Shown: positions 25,859 to 34,758 of the stretch, one piece after another
How positions within the stretch are numbered: the first letter of the stretch is position 1
How the letters are laid out: each line of letters opens with the position of its first letter
Assembly (NCBI RefSeq): GCF_000154785.2
Contig: NC_015730.1
Coordinates: 124,001-188,000 of the forward strand
Reading direction: 5' to 3'
From: Roseobacter litoralis Och 149
GTDB taxonomy: Bacteria; Pseudomonadota; Alphaproteobacteria; Rhodobacterales; Rhodobacteraceae
DNA length: 64,000 nt
Made by a program: the position numbers and the translations under genes
The notes under the pieces: model-generated
Database searches by the model: none
What the model saw: only the letters and a program-made list of their open reading frames with translations
What the model was told of the DNA's origin: nothing

Positions 25859-26619
25859 CTCCTCTTCTACCTGAGGCGTTTCTTAGCCGTCCTCTTGCCC
25901 ACCGCGCGCTACACGACATCAAACAGGGCCGTCCGGAAAACAGCCGGGCGGCAATAAAGGCTGCGATTTCTGCCGGTTACGGTATTGAGATCGACATTCA
26001 GCTGAGCGCAGATGATCAGGCCATGGTGTTTCATGACTACAATCTGGCGCGCTTGACAGAGGCGCAGGGCCGTGTGCGCGATACCTCTGCTGCCGACTTG
26101 CAGAAGACACAGTTGCGCGCGGGTGCAGAAGGCATTCCCGGCTTGCCTGAAATCCTTGATCTGGTTGCGGGGCAGGTGCCTCTGCTGATTGAGATCAAGG
26201 ATCAGGATGGGGCGATGGGCCCCTCAATCGGTCCGCTCGAAGCCAGTGTGGCACGGGCTTTGCAAGGGTATGCCGGGCCCGTCGCGCTGATGTCGTTCAA
26301 TCCCCATTCGGTGGTTCGTTTAGCAGAATTAGCACCGGATATCCCGCGGGGGCTGGTGACGAGTGCCTATAAACCATCGGTACACTTGCATGCGTCAGTG
26401 TGTGATACATTGCGCGAGATACCCGACTATGATCGGGCGGCCTGTGCGTTTATCAGCCATGAAAAAGACGACCTTGCCCGCCCGCGTGTGAGCGAATTAA
26501 AGGAAAACGGTGCGCGAATCCTGTGCTGGACGGTCAGATCGCCCGAGGAAGAAGCGCAAGCGCGCCAGATCGCTGACAATATCACCTTTGAGCAATATCT
26601 CGCGCCGATTGCTGCTTGA
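25855..26619 (+). CDS. glycerophosphodiester phosphodiesterase
   Basis: A 254-residue GDPD-fold protein with the N-terminal AHRALHD (His16), the PENS motif, the metal ligands in GYGIEIDIQLSADD and VFHDYNLARLT, and the later LLIEIKDQ with its Glu and Lys. It splits glycerophosphodiesters to glycerol 3-phosphate and an alcohol. There is no signal peptide, so it is cytoplasmic. It overlaps ridA by 4 bases. It is followed 49 bases later by the FemAB-like gene, probably in the same operon. Confidence 0.92.
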   Translation: MTPLLPEAFLSRPLAHRALHDIKQGRPENSRAAIKAAISAGYGIEIDIQLSADDQAMVFHDYNLARLTEAQGRVRDTSAADLQKTQLRAGAEGIPGLPEILDLVAGQVPLLIEIKDQDGAMGPSIGPLEASVARALQGYAGPVALMSFNPHSVVRLAELAPDIPRGLVTSAYKPSVHLHASVCDTLREIPDYDRAACAFISHEKDDLARPRVSELKENGARILCWTVRSPEEEAQARQIADNITFEQYLAPIAA

Positions 26620-26668
26620 TCAAATTGGCCAGTGCCACACATAACCCTTGTAAGATTGGGATGGGATT

Positions 26669-27856
26669 ATGTCAGAGCAAGCAGTTGAAATTCGGCTGAT
26701 ATCTTCCCTGCGGGAGATTGGCCAAAAAGAGTGGGACGCTTGCGCATGTCCCGAAGAAACTGACGGTGCGCGTGCAATCGACCCCTTCACGACCTATCGC
26801 TTTCTCGATGCGTTGGAACAAAGTGGTTCTGTCGGCACCGGCACCGGCTGGCAGCCGCAGTATCTGACCGCTTGGATATCGGGCAAGCTGATTGCCGTGG
26901 CCCCGATGTATGCCAAATCGCACAGTCAGGGCGAATATATTTTCGACCACAACTGGGCGCATGCCTATGAGCGCGCCGGGGGCAGATATTATCCCAAACT
27001 GCAGATCGCGGTGCCGCATACGCCTGCGACGGGGCGACGCTTCCTGATTCGCCCGGGGTTTGAGGAAACCGGCTTTGCAGCGCTCACCCAAGGGGCGGTT
27101 GAGTTGGCCACAAACAACCGTGTGTCATCGCTCCACGTGACGTTTTGCACGCCGCAAGAGGCTGAGCGCGGTGCGGAACTGGGGCTGATGCGGCGCAAAA
27201 CGCAGCAATTTCACTGGCTCAACGATAAATACGCGGATTTTGACGTCTTTCTGGACACGCTCAGCTCGCGCAAGCGCAAAAACATCCGCAAGGAACGCGC
27301 AAAAGCGCAGGCGTTCGGTGGCACTATTCAAACGTTCACAGGTGATGAATTGCAGCCAGAGCACTGGGATGCGTTCTGGGCGTTTTATCAGGATACCGGC
27401 GCGCGCAAATGGGGCACGCCCTATTTGACCCGCGCGTTTTTCGATGTCGCGCAAGAGACCTTGCGGGACGATATGGCCCTTGTTTTGGCGGAGCGGGACG
27501 GGCGTTGGGTTGCTGGTGCTTTGAATTTCATTGGCGCAAACACCCTGTTTGGTCGGTATTGGGGCTGCACCGAACACCACCCGTTCCTGCATTTTGAATT
27601 GTGCTATTATCAGGCGATGGATATTGCCATTTCGCTTGGTCTTGATCGCGTGGAGGCGGGCGCACAGGGCGAGCATAAACTGGCCCGCGGTTACTTGCCG
27701 ACTCCAACTTGGTCATTGCATTGGGTTGCTGATCCGGGTTTTAGAGACGCGATTGATCAATATCTGACGGCTGAGCGCGAGGCCGTGGATCAGGAAATCA
27801 GCGTGCTGACCACCTACGGTCCCTTCAAGCGCGCCAAAGTTGAGGAACAGGAATGA
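26669..27856 (+). CDS. FemAB-like GNAT acyltransferase (DUF482)
   Basis: A 395-residue protein of the DUF482/FemAB-like group with duplicated GNAT folds. Visible family segments are [53 protein letters not shown] and the C-terminal [16 protein letters not shown]. The group is widespread in proteobacteria and is thought to transfer an acyl or aminoacyl group, but no substrate is established. It overlaps phhB by 4 bases (ATGA) and so sits in an operon with phhB and mscS. Confidence 0.85.
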   Translation: MSEQAVEIRLISSLREIGQKEWDACACPEETDGARAIDPFTTYRFLDALEQSGSVGTGTGWQPQYLTAWISGKLIAVAPMYAKSHSQGEYIFDHNWAHAYERAGGRYYPKLQIAVPHTPATGRRFLIRPGFEETGFAALTQGAVELATNNRVSSLHVTFCTPQEAERGAELGLMRRKTQQFHWLNDKYADFDVFLDTLSSRKRKNIRKERAKAQAFGGTIQTFTGDELQPEHWDAFWAFYQDTGARKWGTPYLTRAFFDVAQETLRDDMALVLAERDGRWVAGALNFIGANTLFGRYWGCTEHHPFLHFELCYYQAMDIAISLGLDRVEAGAQGEHKLARGYLPTPTWSLHWVADPGFRDAIDQYLTAEREAVDQEISVLTTYGPFKRAKVEEQE

Positions 27857-28149
27857 CAGAAAAGCTAAGCACCGAAACGCGCGGCCCTTTGCTGGAGCCG
27901 CTTTTTGCCTCAGGCTGGGAAATGGTCGACGAGCGGGATGCGATTACAAAGACTTTTGTTTTCGAAAATTTCGTCGATGCCTTTGGCTGGATGACACGCG
28001 TTGCGATCTGGGCTGAAAAATGGAACCACCATCCTGAGTGGGACAATGTTTACAAAACGGTGAATGTGGTGTTGACCACACACGATGTAGGCGGGCTGAG
28101 CACATTGGATGCAAAACTGGCTCGTAAAATGGATAGTCTGACAGGATAA
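27853..28149 (+). CDS. phhB: pterin-4a-carbinolamine dehydratase
   Basis: A 98-residue protein with the PCD/DCoH signature [22 protein letters not shown], where the two adjacent His and the later His form the active site, and the closing [11 protein letters not shown]. It dehydrates 4a-hydroxytetrahydropterin during recycling of the phenylalanine-hydroxylase cofactor. No phenylalanine hydroxylase is adjacent. Such orphan copies often act in molybdopterin- or pterin-related roles. It overlaps the FemAB-like gene by 4 bases and lies 6 bases before mscS. Confidence 0.93.
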   Translation: MTEKLSTETRGPLLEPLFASGWEMVDERDAITKTFVFENFVDAFGWMTRVAIWAEKWNHHPEWDNVYKTVNVVLTTHDVGGLSTLDAKLARKMDSLTG

Positions 28150-28155
28150 GGTAAG

Positions 28156-29001
28156 ATGCAGGGATTATTGCAAACTGAAGTATGGCAGGGAAAGACGGTC
28201 GCAGATCTGCTTTCGATAGAATTTTTGATGTCTGCAGTCGGATCTGTCGTGGCGGCCATTGCGATACTGATCCTCGGCTGGATCATTTCGGCCTGGCTTC
28301 AGGGGCGGGTCCGTGCGCTTGGGCGCAAGCATAAGAACCTTGATGATATGTTGTTCGACTTTCTATCGGCCATTGTCAGGTATCTGGTGCTCGGCTTTGC
28401 AATCCTATTTGTCCTGAACACCTTTGGCGTCCAGACCACATCGGTGGTTGCGGTTATCGGTGCAGCCGGTCTTGCCGTTGGTCTGGCCTTGCAGGGCACT
28501 TTGTCCAACATCGCGGCTGGCGTGATGCTGATCCTGTTCAGGCCGATCAAACTGGGTGACTTTGTCGATGTCGGCGGGACAATGGGCACGGTTCAATCCC
28601 TGACCCTGAACTTTACCGAACTCGCAGACCTCAGCAATGCGCAGGTTATCATCCCCAACGCGCAGGTTTGGGGCAATGTGATCACGAATTACTCTGCCAA
28701 TGCCACGCGCCGCGCTGAATGGACGTTTGGTGTAGGGTACGGCGTGAACCTCGCGGAGGCCGAGAGGATCATTCGCGATACAATCATGGCTGACCCACGT
28801 TCCAAAGCCGACCCAGCGCCGTTCATTCAGGTCAACAACCTCGGCGCAAGCTCGGTCGATTTTCTGGTGCGGGTCTGGTGCGATGCGGGTGAATTGTTCG
28901 GCTATCAGGCCGATATGAAACGCAAGGTCAAAGAGGCCTTGGATGCTGGCGGCGTGGATATCCCATTCCCCACAACAACCATCGTTCAAGCGGCAAGTTA
29001 A
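28156..29001 (+). CDS. mscS: small-conductance mechanosensitive channel (MscS family)
   Basis: A 281-residue MscS-type channel with three membrane helices (about 24-45, 62-85, 92-115). The pore-lining helix is Gly/Ala-rich (IGAAGLAVGLALQGTLSNIAAG) and is followed by the conserved LFRPIKLGDFVDVGG beta-domain and a C-terminal alpha/beta vestibule. It opens on hypo-osmotic shock to release solutes. It is last in the run ridA-gdpD-FemAB-like-phhB-mscS and is followed by a hairpin. Confidence 0.94.
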   Translation: MQGLLQTEVWQGKTVADLLSIEFLMSAVGSVVAAIAILILGWIISAWLQGRVRALGRKHKNLDDMLFDFLSAIVRYLVLGFAILFVLNTFGVQTTSVVAVIGAAGLAVGLALQGTLSNIAAGVMLILFRPIKLGDFVDVGGTMGTVQSLTLNFTELADLSNAQVIIPNAQVWGNVITNYSANATRRAEWTFGVGYGVNLAEAERIIRDTIMADPRSKADPAPFIQVNNLGASSVDFLVRVWCDAGELFGYQADMKRKVKEALDAGGVDIPFPTTTIVQAAS

Positions 29002-29019
29002 CGCTGCCACGACATAAAG

Positions 29020-29049
29020 CAGCCCGGGTGACAGATATCGCCCGGGCTG
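29020..29049. terminator. hairpin between convergent mscS and peroxiredoxin genes
   Basis: CAGCCCGGG (29020-29028) and CCCGGGCTG (29041-29049) form a perfect 9-bp stem with a 12-base loop. T-rich sequence is modest on both sides (CTTGTTTC on plus), so it may serve as a weak bidirectional terminator. Confidence 0.6.
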
Positions 29050-29057
29050 ACTTGTTT

Positions 29058-29546
29058 CTACATGTTCGCCAAAAGCGCCTCACCAGCGGAGACTTCGCAG
29101 GTGCCGGGGCTCTCTTCTTCCTGCAGCAAGGTCACCTTGCCGTTCTCAACCAGCATTGCATAGCGTTTGGACCGATCCGTCAGCCCTGCGGGTGGCGCGC
29201 TGAAGTCCATGCCAAGCGCTTTGGTGAATGAACTGTCCGCATCGCCAAGCATTGTAATGCCTGCTGCCGTGGCGCCAGTCGCTTCGCCCCATGCCTGCAT
29301 GACGAAAGGGTCGTTCACCGAAACACAGATGATCTCCTCCACGCCCTTGGCGTCGAACTGTGCTTTCGTGCGCACGAAGCTTGGAACATGTGCGGAATGG
29401 CACGTGGGCGTGAACGCGCCCGGCACTGCAAAGATTACAACCTTACGGTTGTTGGTTTTCTCGGCCATTGAGACAGGCGCTGGTCCCTCCGCACCCATGT
29501 GCACCAGAGTTGCGTCGGGAAGTTGATCGCCTTGCGAAATTGTCAT
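29058..29546 (-). CDS. Prx5-type peroxiredoxin
   Basis: A 162-residue peroxiredoxin of the Prx5 (type II) group with the peroxidatic Cys49 in PGAFTPTCHSAHVP, a FVMQAWGE segment, TKALGMDFSAPPAGLTDRSKRYA and a second cysteine at 150 near the C-terminus. It reduces hydrogen and organic peroxides, using glutaredoxin or thioredoxin. It converges on mscS and is divergent from the ferredoxin-reductase-like gene, with 95 bases for both promoters. Confidence 0.93.
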   Translation of the reverse strand: MTISQGDQLPDATLVHMGAEGPAPVSMAEKTNNRKVVIFAVPGAFTPTCHSAHVPSFVRTKAQFDAKGVEEIICVSVNDPFVMQAWGEATGATAAGITMLGDADSSFTKALGMDFSAPPAGLTDRSKRYAMLVENGKVTLLQEEESPGTCEVSAGEALLANM

Positions 29547-29641
29547 GTGCTAAGCCTTTCAGGTATTTGCGTTTGGTCTTGGCAAAGATATAGGGTGCGG
29601 GGTCTTGGGCGACCAGTAGTTTCCGATAGGGGGAGAGCAAT

Positions 29642-30850
29642 ATGAGCCATGTCGTGGTTATAGGAGCGGGTCAGGCGGGATCGTCCTGCGTGGCCAAGCT
29701 GCGCAACAGCGGGTTCGACGGTCAGGTGACCCTGATCGGTGCGGAAGCGGTTGCACCCTATCAGCGCCCGCCCTTGTCCAAGGCCTATTTGATGGGCGAG
29801 ATGGCGCTTGAGCGTCTGTTCCTGCGGCCGGAACGGTTTTATGCGGAAAATGACATCGACCTGCGTCTGAACACGGTCGTGGATGCCGTCGATGCCGGTG
29901 CGCGCAAGGTCCATCTGGCAGGCGAAACGCTGGACTTCGACGATCTGGTCTTTACCACAGGGTCTACCCCGCGCCGTCTGCCTGCCGCGATTGGCGGCGA
30001 TCTTGGCCATGTCTTTGTGATGCGTGATCTGGCGGATGCTGATGCGATGACATCGCATTTTCGTGCAGGCGCTCGGGTCTTGATCGTTGGCGGTGGGTAC
30101 ATCGGGCTGGAAGCCGCAGCGGTGGCGTCCAAATTGGGGTTGCGTGTGACCCTCGTTGAAATGTCTGACAGAATTCTGCAACGCGTTGCCGCGCCGGAAA
30201 CAAGTGATTATTTCCGTACTCTACATATGAGGCACGGCGTCGATCTGCGCGAGGGAATCGGGCTGGAACGGTTGATAGGCGCTGAAACAGTGACCGGTGC
30301 CCAATTATCAGACGGCTCGGAAATCGCGGTTGACTACGTGATTGTTGGGGTTGGTATTTCGCCGAACACCGGGCTTGCCGAAGCCGCCGGGCTTAAGATT
30401 GATAACGGGATCGCTACGGATCAGCATGGGTGCACCTCGGCGCCGCATGTCTGGGCGGCGGGGGATTGCGCGTCTTTTCCCTATCAGCAAGGGCGTATCC
30501 GGCTCGAGAGCGTGCCGCATGCCATTGATCAGGCGGAAACCGTGGCCGAAAACATCATGGGCGCTGAAAAGGAATATACCGCCAAGCCTTGGTTCTGGTC
30601 GGATCAGTACGATGTAAAGCTGCAGATTGCCGGGTTGAATACAGGCTATTCAGATGTTGTCCCGCGCATTGGTGAGGGGCAAACGGCGTCATTCTGGTAC
30701 TACAAAAGCGACAGGCTTTTGGCTGTGGATGCGATGAACGACCCGCGCGCCTATATGATTGGAAAGCGGTTGATCGAGGCGGGGAAAACGGCGGATCGCA
30801 CCCTCGTTGCGGACCCATCGGCAGACCTCAAGCCGCTGTTGCAGGGGTGA
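29642..30850 (+). CDS. ferredoxin/rubredoxin reductase-like FAD oxidoreductase
   Basis: A 402-residue flavoprotein of the oxygenase-coupled NADH-ferredoxin reductase family. It has the FAD motif VVIGAGQAGSSCVAKLR (about 4-20), YQRPPLSKAYL, the NAD motif VLIVGGGYIGLEAAAVA (about 144), TAPHVWAAGDC-type ASPHVWAAGDCASF seen as APHVWAAGDCASF, and the C-terminal FWSDQYDVKLQIAG. It would pass electrons from NAD(P)H to a ferredoxin or rubredoxin. No ferredoxin or oxygenase gene is adjacent, so the partner is unknown. It overlaps rsmD by 4 bases (GTGA). Confidence 0.88.
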   Translation: MSHVVVIGAGQAGSSCVAKLRNSGFDGQVTLIGAEAVAPYQRPPLSKAYLMGEMALERLFLRPERFYAENDIDLRLNTVVDAVDAGARKVHLAGETLDFDDLVFTTGSTPRRLPAAIGGDLGHVFVMRDLADADAMTSHFRAGARVLIVGGGYIGLEAAAVASKLGLRVTLVEMSDRILQRVAAPETSDYFRTLHMRHGVDLREGIGLERLIGAETVTGAQLSDGSEIAVDYVIVGVGISPNTGLAEAAGLKIDNGIATDQHGCTSAPHVWAAGDCASFPYQQGRIRLESVPHAIDQAETVAENIMGAEKEYTAKPWFWSDQYDVKLQIAGLNTGYSDVVPRIGEGQTASFWYYKSDRLLAVDAMNDPRAYMIGKRLIEAGKTADRTLVADPSADLKPLLQG

Positions 30851-31404
30851 GAATTATCGCAGGCCAGTTTCGCAGCGTCGCGCTTGCCAGCGTGGGCAAA
30901 GGCGACGCCGCCGCGCACCTGCGCCCAACGACGGACCGCGTGCGCGAAAGCCTGTTTAGTGTTCTTTCCCATCACGATGTGATCGACGGCGCGCGTGTGC
31001 TCGACCTGTTTGCAGGGACTGGCGCTTTGGGGCTTGAGGCCCTGTCGCGCGGGGCGGCGCATGTGAGTTTCGTGGATGATGGGCGCGTTGCGGGGCGTTT
31101 GCTGCGGGAAAATATCCGCAAATTGCGGGTTGAAGACCTGACGCAGATACACCGCTGCGATGTGCGTCAGTTGCCAGAGTGTAAATCGGCGCCCTTTGAT
31201 CTGGTGTTTCTGGACCCACCCTACGGCAAGGGCCTTGGCGCGGCCGCCCTTGCACGTGCCGAGGCGGGCAACTGGCTGTCACCGGATGCGTTCGTGGTCT
31301 GGGAAGAGGCCAGCGCGATGCCGCCGCCCGCAGGATATACCGAGGTCGATCACAGGAAATACGGCGACACACATATCACCTTGTTGTCGAAAACCGCCCC
31401 ATGA
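30847..31404 (+). CDS. rsmD: 16S rRNA (guanine966-N2)-methyltransferase RsmD
   Basis: A 185-residue RsmD with the start RIIAGQFRS, RPTTDRVRESLFSVL, the SAM-binding LDLFAGTGALGLEALSRGA and the catalytic DPPYGKG. It methylates G966 of 16S rRNA during 30S assembly. The start is GTG and overlaps the stop of the preceding flavoprotein gene by 4 bases, so translation is coupled. Confidence 0.95.
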   Translation: MRIIAGQFRSVALASVGKGDAAAHLRPTTDRVRESLFSVLSHHDVIDGARVLDLFAGTGALGLEALSRGAAHVSFVDDGRVAGRLLRENIRKLRVEDLTQIHRCDVRQLPECKSAPFDLVFLDPPYGKGLGAAALARAEAGNWLSPDAFVVWEEASAMPPPAGYTEVDHRKYGDTHITLLSKTAP

Positions 31405-31420
31405 TGTGCTAGGCTGCGAT

Positions 31421-31603
31421 ATGTTCGCAACCTCCCTGTCGCATCTTTGGTCCATGCCCGCGCGGGACACAGCCAAACCAGAACCGCCACGCAAAAGCGC
31501 CGGGCCGGTGTTTATCGGCGATGCGGTGCAGCCGTGGGGCGGTGAAACACTGTTGCTGGCCTTGCTGCGCGAAGAGGCGTCAAAGCGTATGGACGATGCT
31601 TAG
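31421..31603 (+). CDS. small conserved-looking hypothetical protein
   Basis: A 60-codon frame starts at an ATG 17 bases after the rsmD stop. Codon use matches the neighbours (GC-rich third positions), and the product has a Pro/Lys-rich N-terminal part and a PVFIGDAVQPWGGETLLLALLREE segment that ends in a helix. I see no signal peptide or known family. Its stop overlaps that of map on the other strand by 4 bases. I think it is real because the composition changes from random exactly at this ATG, but there is no strong ribosome binding site. Confidence 0.5.
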   Translation: MFATSLSHLWSMPARDTAKPEPPRKSAGPVFIGDAVQPWGGETLLLALLREEASKRMDDA

Positions 31604-32484
31604 CCGGATGTCGGGTGGAACCTGCCAGCAGGGGACAGCGTAAAGATCTCCGCACCATCCGCCGTCACACCGATGGAATGTTCGAACTGCGCAGAGAGTG
31701 TTTTATCCCGTGTCACTGCGGTCCAGTCGTCGGCCAGCGTTTTGGTTTCGGGCCGCCCCAGATTTACCATTGGCTCAATGGTAAAGAACATGCCTTCTTC
31801 CAGAACCGCGCCGGTGCCGGGTCGGCCATAGTGCAGGACGTTGGGCGGTGCATGAAACACACGCCCCAACCCATGACCGCAGAAATCCCGCACGACTGAC
31901 ATGCGGTTGTTTTCCACGAAACTCTGGATGGCATATCCGATATCACCAAATGTGTTGCCGGGTTTGACGGCTTCGATACCGAGCATCAGCGCGTCATGCG
32001 TCACCTGAATGAGTTTCTGTGCCTTTTTCGGCGCGGTGCCTGCCACATACATCCGGCTGGAATCACCAAACCAGCCATCCACGATCGCAGTGACGTCGAT
32101 GTTCAGGATGTCGCCATCGCGCAGCACATCGTCATCGCGGCGCTTTTCCGGATCCTTGGAAATTGTCTCGCTACCACTTTTCGGGATCGGCGCGCCGGGA
32201 ATGCCATGGCAGACGACATTGTTGACCGAAATGCAACTGGCGTGTTTATAGCCTTTGTAATTGATCGTGGCAGAGGTGGCGCCCGCCTCTTCGACCATCT
32301 CTTCGATCTTCTTGTCGATGGCACCCGTGGTCTGCCCGACGAAAACAAGATCGGCAATGTCGTCCAGTATCCGCGCCGTCAGCGCACCGGCCTTGCGCAT
32401 GCCTGCGAAATCTGCGGCGTCGTATATCCTGATGCCGTCCTTGGTCTGGCGGCCTTTGAGGTCCTGATTCACCTGCGTCTCCAT
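31600..32484 (-). CDS. map: type I methionine aminopeptidase
   Basis: A 294-residue M24A metallopeptidase with the metal ligands in NIDVTAIVDGWFGDSS (two Asp), GHGLGRVFH (His), FTIEPM (Glu) and QFEHSIGV (Glu), plus the substrate His in YKHASCISVNNVVCHGIP. It removes the initiator Met from nascent proteins. I chose the ATG at 32484; the frame runs 19 codons further upstream, overlapping the sfsA stop, but with less support. It is downstream of sfsA on the same strand, 53 bases away, and probably co-transcribed. Confidence 0.95.
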   Translation of the reverse strand: METQVNQDLKGRQTKDGIRIYDAADFAGMRKAGALTARILDDIADLVFVGQTTGAIDKKIEEMVEEAGATSATINYKGYKHASCISVNNVVCHGIPGAPIPKSGSETISKDPEKRRDDDVLRDGDILNIDVTAIVDGWFGDSSRMYVAGTAPKKAQKLIQVTHDALMLGIEAVKPGNTFGDIGYAIQSFVENNRMSVVRDFCGHGLGRVFHAPPNVLHYGRPGTGAVLEEGMFFTIEPMVNLGRPETKTLADDWTAVTRDKTLSAQFEHSIGVTADGAEIFTLSPAGRFHPTSG

Positions 32485-32537
32485 CGTGCGTCTTTCGCGG
32501 CCTTCTAACGCGCCTTGGGTGCGAGAACCAGACCACA

Positions 32538-33245
32538 TCACAGGCGAATGGAAATCGCGTCTGCGACCTCAATGCCCTGCGCCGAGATATTGGTGCCCAG
32601 ACAAAGAGTTTCAACGCCAGCGTCCCGTGCGCTGCGAAATGCCGCGGCGTAGGTCGGGTCGATATCCTCTGCCAGCGTGAAACTTGTGCAATCCGTGCGT
32701 TGCACAAGGTAAAGCATGATCGCTCGATGACCCGCCTGCGCCATAGTGGCCAGTTCTTGCAGGTGTTTGGCGCCGCGCGCCGTGACACTGTCGGGGAATT
32801 CAGCCTGCCCGGTCTGGCGGCTCAGGGTCACGCTTTTGACTTCGACATAGGCATCCGGCAGGCCTTCCTCGCTCAAAAGAAAGTCAATCCGGCTGTTTTG
32901 ACCGTATTTGACCTCGGGTCTGACGGTGCCATAGCCCGACAGGGCCTCCACATGTCTGGCCTTGAGCGCTTCTTTCAGCACGCGGTTAGGCAGGGAAGTA
33001 TCCACACCGGTGAAATGCCCGTTCTCGTGATCCACCAGACGCCAGCCGAATTTGAGCTTTTTCTTGGGGTCATCGTTCGGTTCAAGCCAGATACGGGTGC
33101 CGGGTGCTGCCAGACCCATCATGGAGCCGGGATTGGCACAATGGGCCGTGACCTCTGCACCGTCGGCATCAAGCACGCAATCCGCCAGAAAGCGTTTATA
33201 GCGGCGTGTCAGACGGGCGGAGACAAGTTCGGTTTGAAAGCGCAT
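32538..33245 (-). CDS. sfsA: SfsA family DNA-binding/nuclease-like protein
   Basis: A 235-residue SfsA with the start MRFQTELVSARLTRRYKRF, VTAHCANPGSMMGL, the YGQNSRIDFLL and YVEVKSVTL segments that make up a PD-(D/E)XK-like active site, and FPDSVTARGAKHLQELA. The Escherichia coli protein stimulates maltose genes when overproduced; the true role is unclear. The ATG at 33245 gives the family length; the frame extends upstream without a binding site. It is divergent from the CinA-like gene and upstream of map. Confidence 0.93.
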   Translation of the reverse strand: MRFQTELVSARLTRRYKRFLADCVLDADGAEVTAHCANPGSMMGLAAPGTRIWLEPNDDPKKKLKFGWRLVDHENGHFTGVDTSLPNRVLKEALKARHVEALSGYGTVRPEVKYGQNSRIDFLLSEEGLPDAYVEVKSVTLSRQTGQAEFPDSVTARGAKHLQELATMAQAGHRAIMLYLVQRTDCTSFTLAEDIDPTYAAAFRSARDAGVETLCLGTNISAQGIEVADAISIRL

Positions 33246-33295
33246 GATCTGAGGTCTATACCTGCCGCGAAGACAGACGCAAGGACGCTTGAGAC

Positions 33296-34021
33296 ATGCC
33301 AAACCCCAGTGCCGCCATGTTGGTCATCGGAGACGAAATCCTGTCCGGCAGGACGCGCGACGCGAATATGTATCATCTGGCAGGCGAATTGACCGAAGCC
33401 GGGATCGATCTGCGTGAGGTGCGCGTTGTGCCGGATGAAAAGGCCACGATTATCGAGGCCGTGCGCGCCCTGTCGCAGCGGCATGAGCATGTGTTCACCA
33501 GCGGGGGGATCGGACCGACCCATGACGACATTACCGCCGATTGTATCGCCGAAGCCTTTGATCGCTCGATTGATATCCGCGCCGATGCGCGCGCGCTGCT
33601 TGAGGCGCATTACGCCAAGTCGGGCACTGAGTTGAACGCCGCGCGGTTGCGGATGGCCCGTATTCCCGAAGGCGGCGTGCTGATCGACAACCCCGTTTCC
33701 GTGGCACCGGGGTTTGTCGTCGAAAATGTCTATGTGATGGCTGGTGTGCCGTCGGTTTTCCGCGCCATGGTTGCGGCGGTCCTGCCGACCCTGACCAGCG
33801 GCGCGCGGATCATTTCTGAAACGCTGCAGGTTGACCGGGGCGAAGGGGACATCGCGGGGCCCTTGGGAGAGTTGGCGCGGCAATACCCGGACCTCAGCAT
33901 GGGGTCCTATCCGTTTCAAAAGACGACAGGCAGCTATGGGGCAAATATTGTGATCCGGGGTACGGATGCCTCTGTTGTGCAGGAGGCGATGTCCAAACTT
34001 GCACTGGCGCTGCAACGGTGA
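33296..34021 (+). CDS. CinA-like molybdopterin-binding domain protein
   Basis: A 241-residue protein consisting of a MoCF/CinA N-terminal domain: VIGDEILSGRTRDANMYHLAG, the HVFTSGGIGPTHDDITAD nucleotide-binding loop and VYVMAGVPSVFRAM. It lacks the C-terminal nicotinamide-nucleotide amidase domain of full CinA, as is usual for the short YfaY/competence-damage type. A nucleotide or pterin substrate is likely; the role is unproven. Its stop overlaps the GTG start of the acetyltransferase gene, the first of three overlaps in a four-gene operon. Confidence 0.88.
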   Translation: MPNPSAAMLVIGDEILSGRTRDANMYHLAGELTEAGIDLREVRVVPDEKATIIEAVRALSQRHEHVFTSGGIGPTHDDITADCIAEAFDRSIDIRADARALLEAHYAKSGTELNAARLRMARIPEGGVLIDNPVSVAPGFVVENVYVMAGVPSVFRAMVAAVLPTLTSGARIISETLQVDRGEGDIAGPLGELARQYPDLSMGSYPFQKTTGSYGANIVIRGTDASVVQEAMSKLALALQR

Positions 34022-34758
34022 CCCTGACGCAGGCGCAACTCTTTGCCGCGGTGGATGCGACATGGCCTGCGGCACGGTATATCGAAACCGCGCATTGGCT
34101 GCTGCGCGAGGGACAAGGGGGCGGCAAGCGTGTTTCGGCGGCGACGCTGCGTGCGGGCATTTCTGACCCGGATATCGAAGCTGCCGAGGCGGAGATGAAA
34201 CAGCTTGGTCAGGATGCGCTGTTCATGTTGCGGGAGACGGACGACACGCTTGACGCGACGCTTGATGCACGCGGCTACGGTCTGATCGATCCGGTTGTGA
34301 TCCTGACGTCTCCGGTTGCTGCGCTGACGGGCCAGCCGGTGCCACGTTTAGCGGCCTTCACCATTTGGGAGCCCTTGGCGATCATGGCTGAAATCTGGGC
34401 CAAGGGCGGGATCGGTCCGGCCCGTCTGGAGGTCATGGCGCGCGCCAAGGTGAAAACGGCCATTCTGGCGCGCAACAATCAGCGCCCGGCGGGCACGGGT
34501 TTTGTGGCCGCACATGGTTCTGTGGCGATGGTGCATGCCGTTGAGGTCCTGCCCGAACACCGTCGTCAGGGAACGGCGCAGTGGATCATGCGCGAGGCTG
34601 CCTTTTGGGCGCGCGCGCAGCAGGCGGAAACCATGGCTGTCTTGTGCACTAAAGAGAACACAGCAGCGCTGGCCCTTTATTCCAGTCTGGGCTTTGAACC
34701 GGCGGCGCAGTACCATTATCGTCATAAAATCCTTACCGGAGACCTTCGTCATGGCTGA
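34018..34758 (+). CDS. GNAT family N-acetyltransferase
   Basis: A 246-residue protein with a variable N-terminal half (about 1-115) and a C-terminal GNAT domain with VHAVEVLPEHRRQGTAQWIMREA as the acetyl-CoA pyrophosphate loop, and NTAALALYSSLGFEP, the usual final strand. The substrate is unknown. The start is GTG, overlapping the CinA-like stop by 4 bases, and its 3' end overlaps the next gene by 8 bases, so it is tightly embedded in the operon. Confidence 0.85.
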   Translation: MTLTQAQLFAAVDATWPAARYIETAHWLLREGQGGGKRVSAATLRAGISDPDIEAAEAEMKQLGQDALFMLRETDDTLDATLDARGYGLIDPVVILTSPVAALTGQPVPRLAAFTIWEPLAIMAEIWAKGGIGPARLEVMARAKVKTAILARNNQRPAGTGFVAAHGSVAMVHAVEVLPEHRRQGTAQWIMREAAFWARAQQAETMAVLCTKENTAALALYSSLGFEPAAQYHYRHKILTGDLRHG

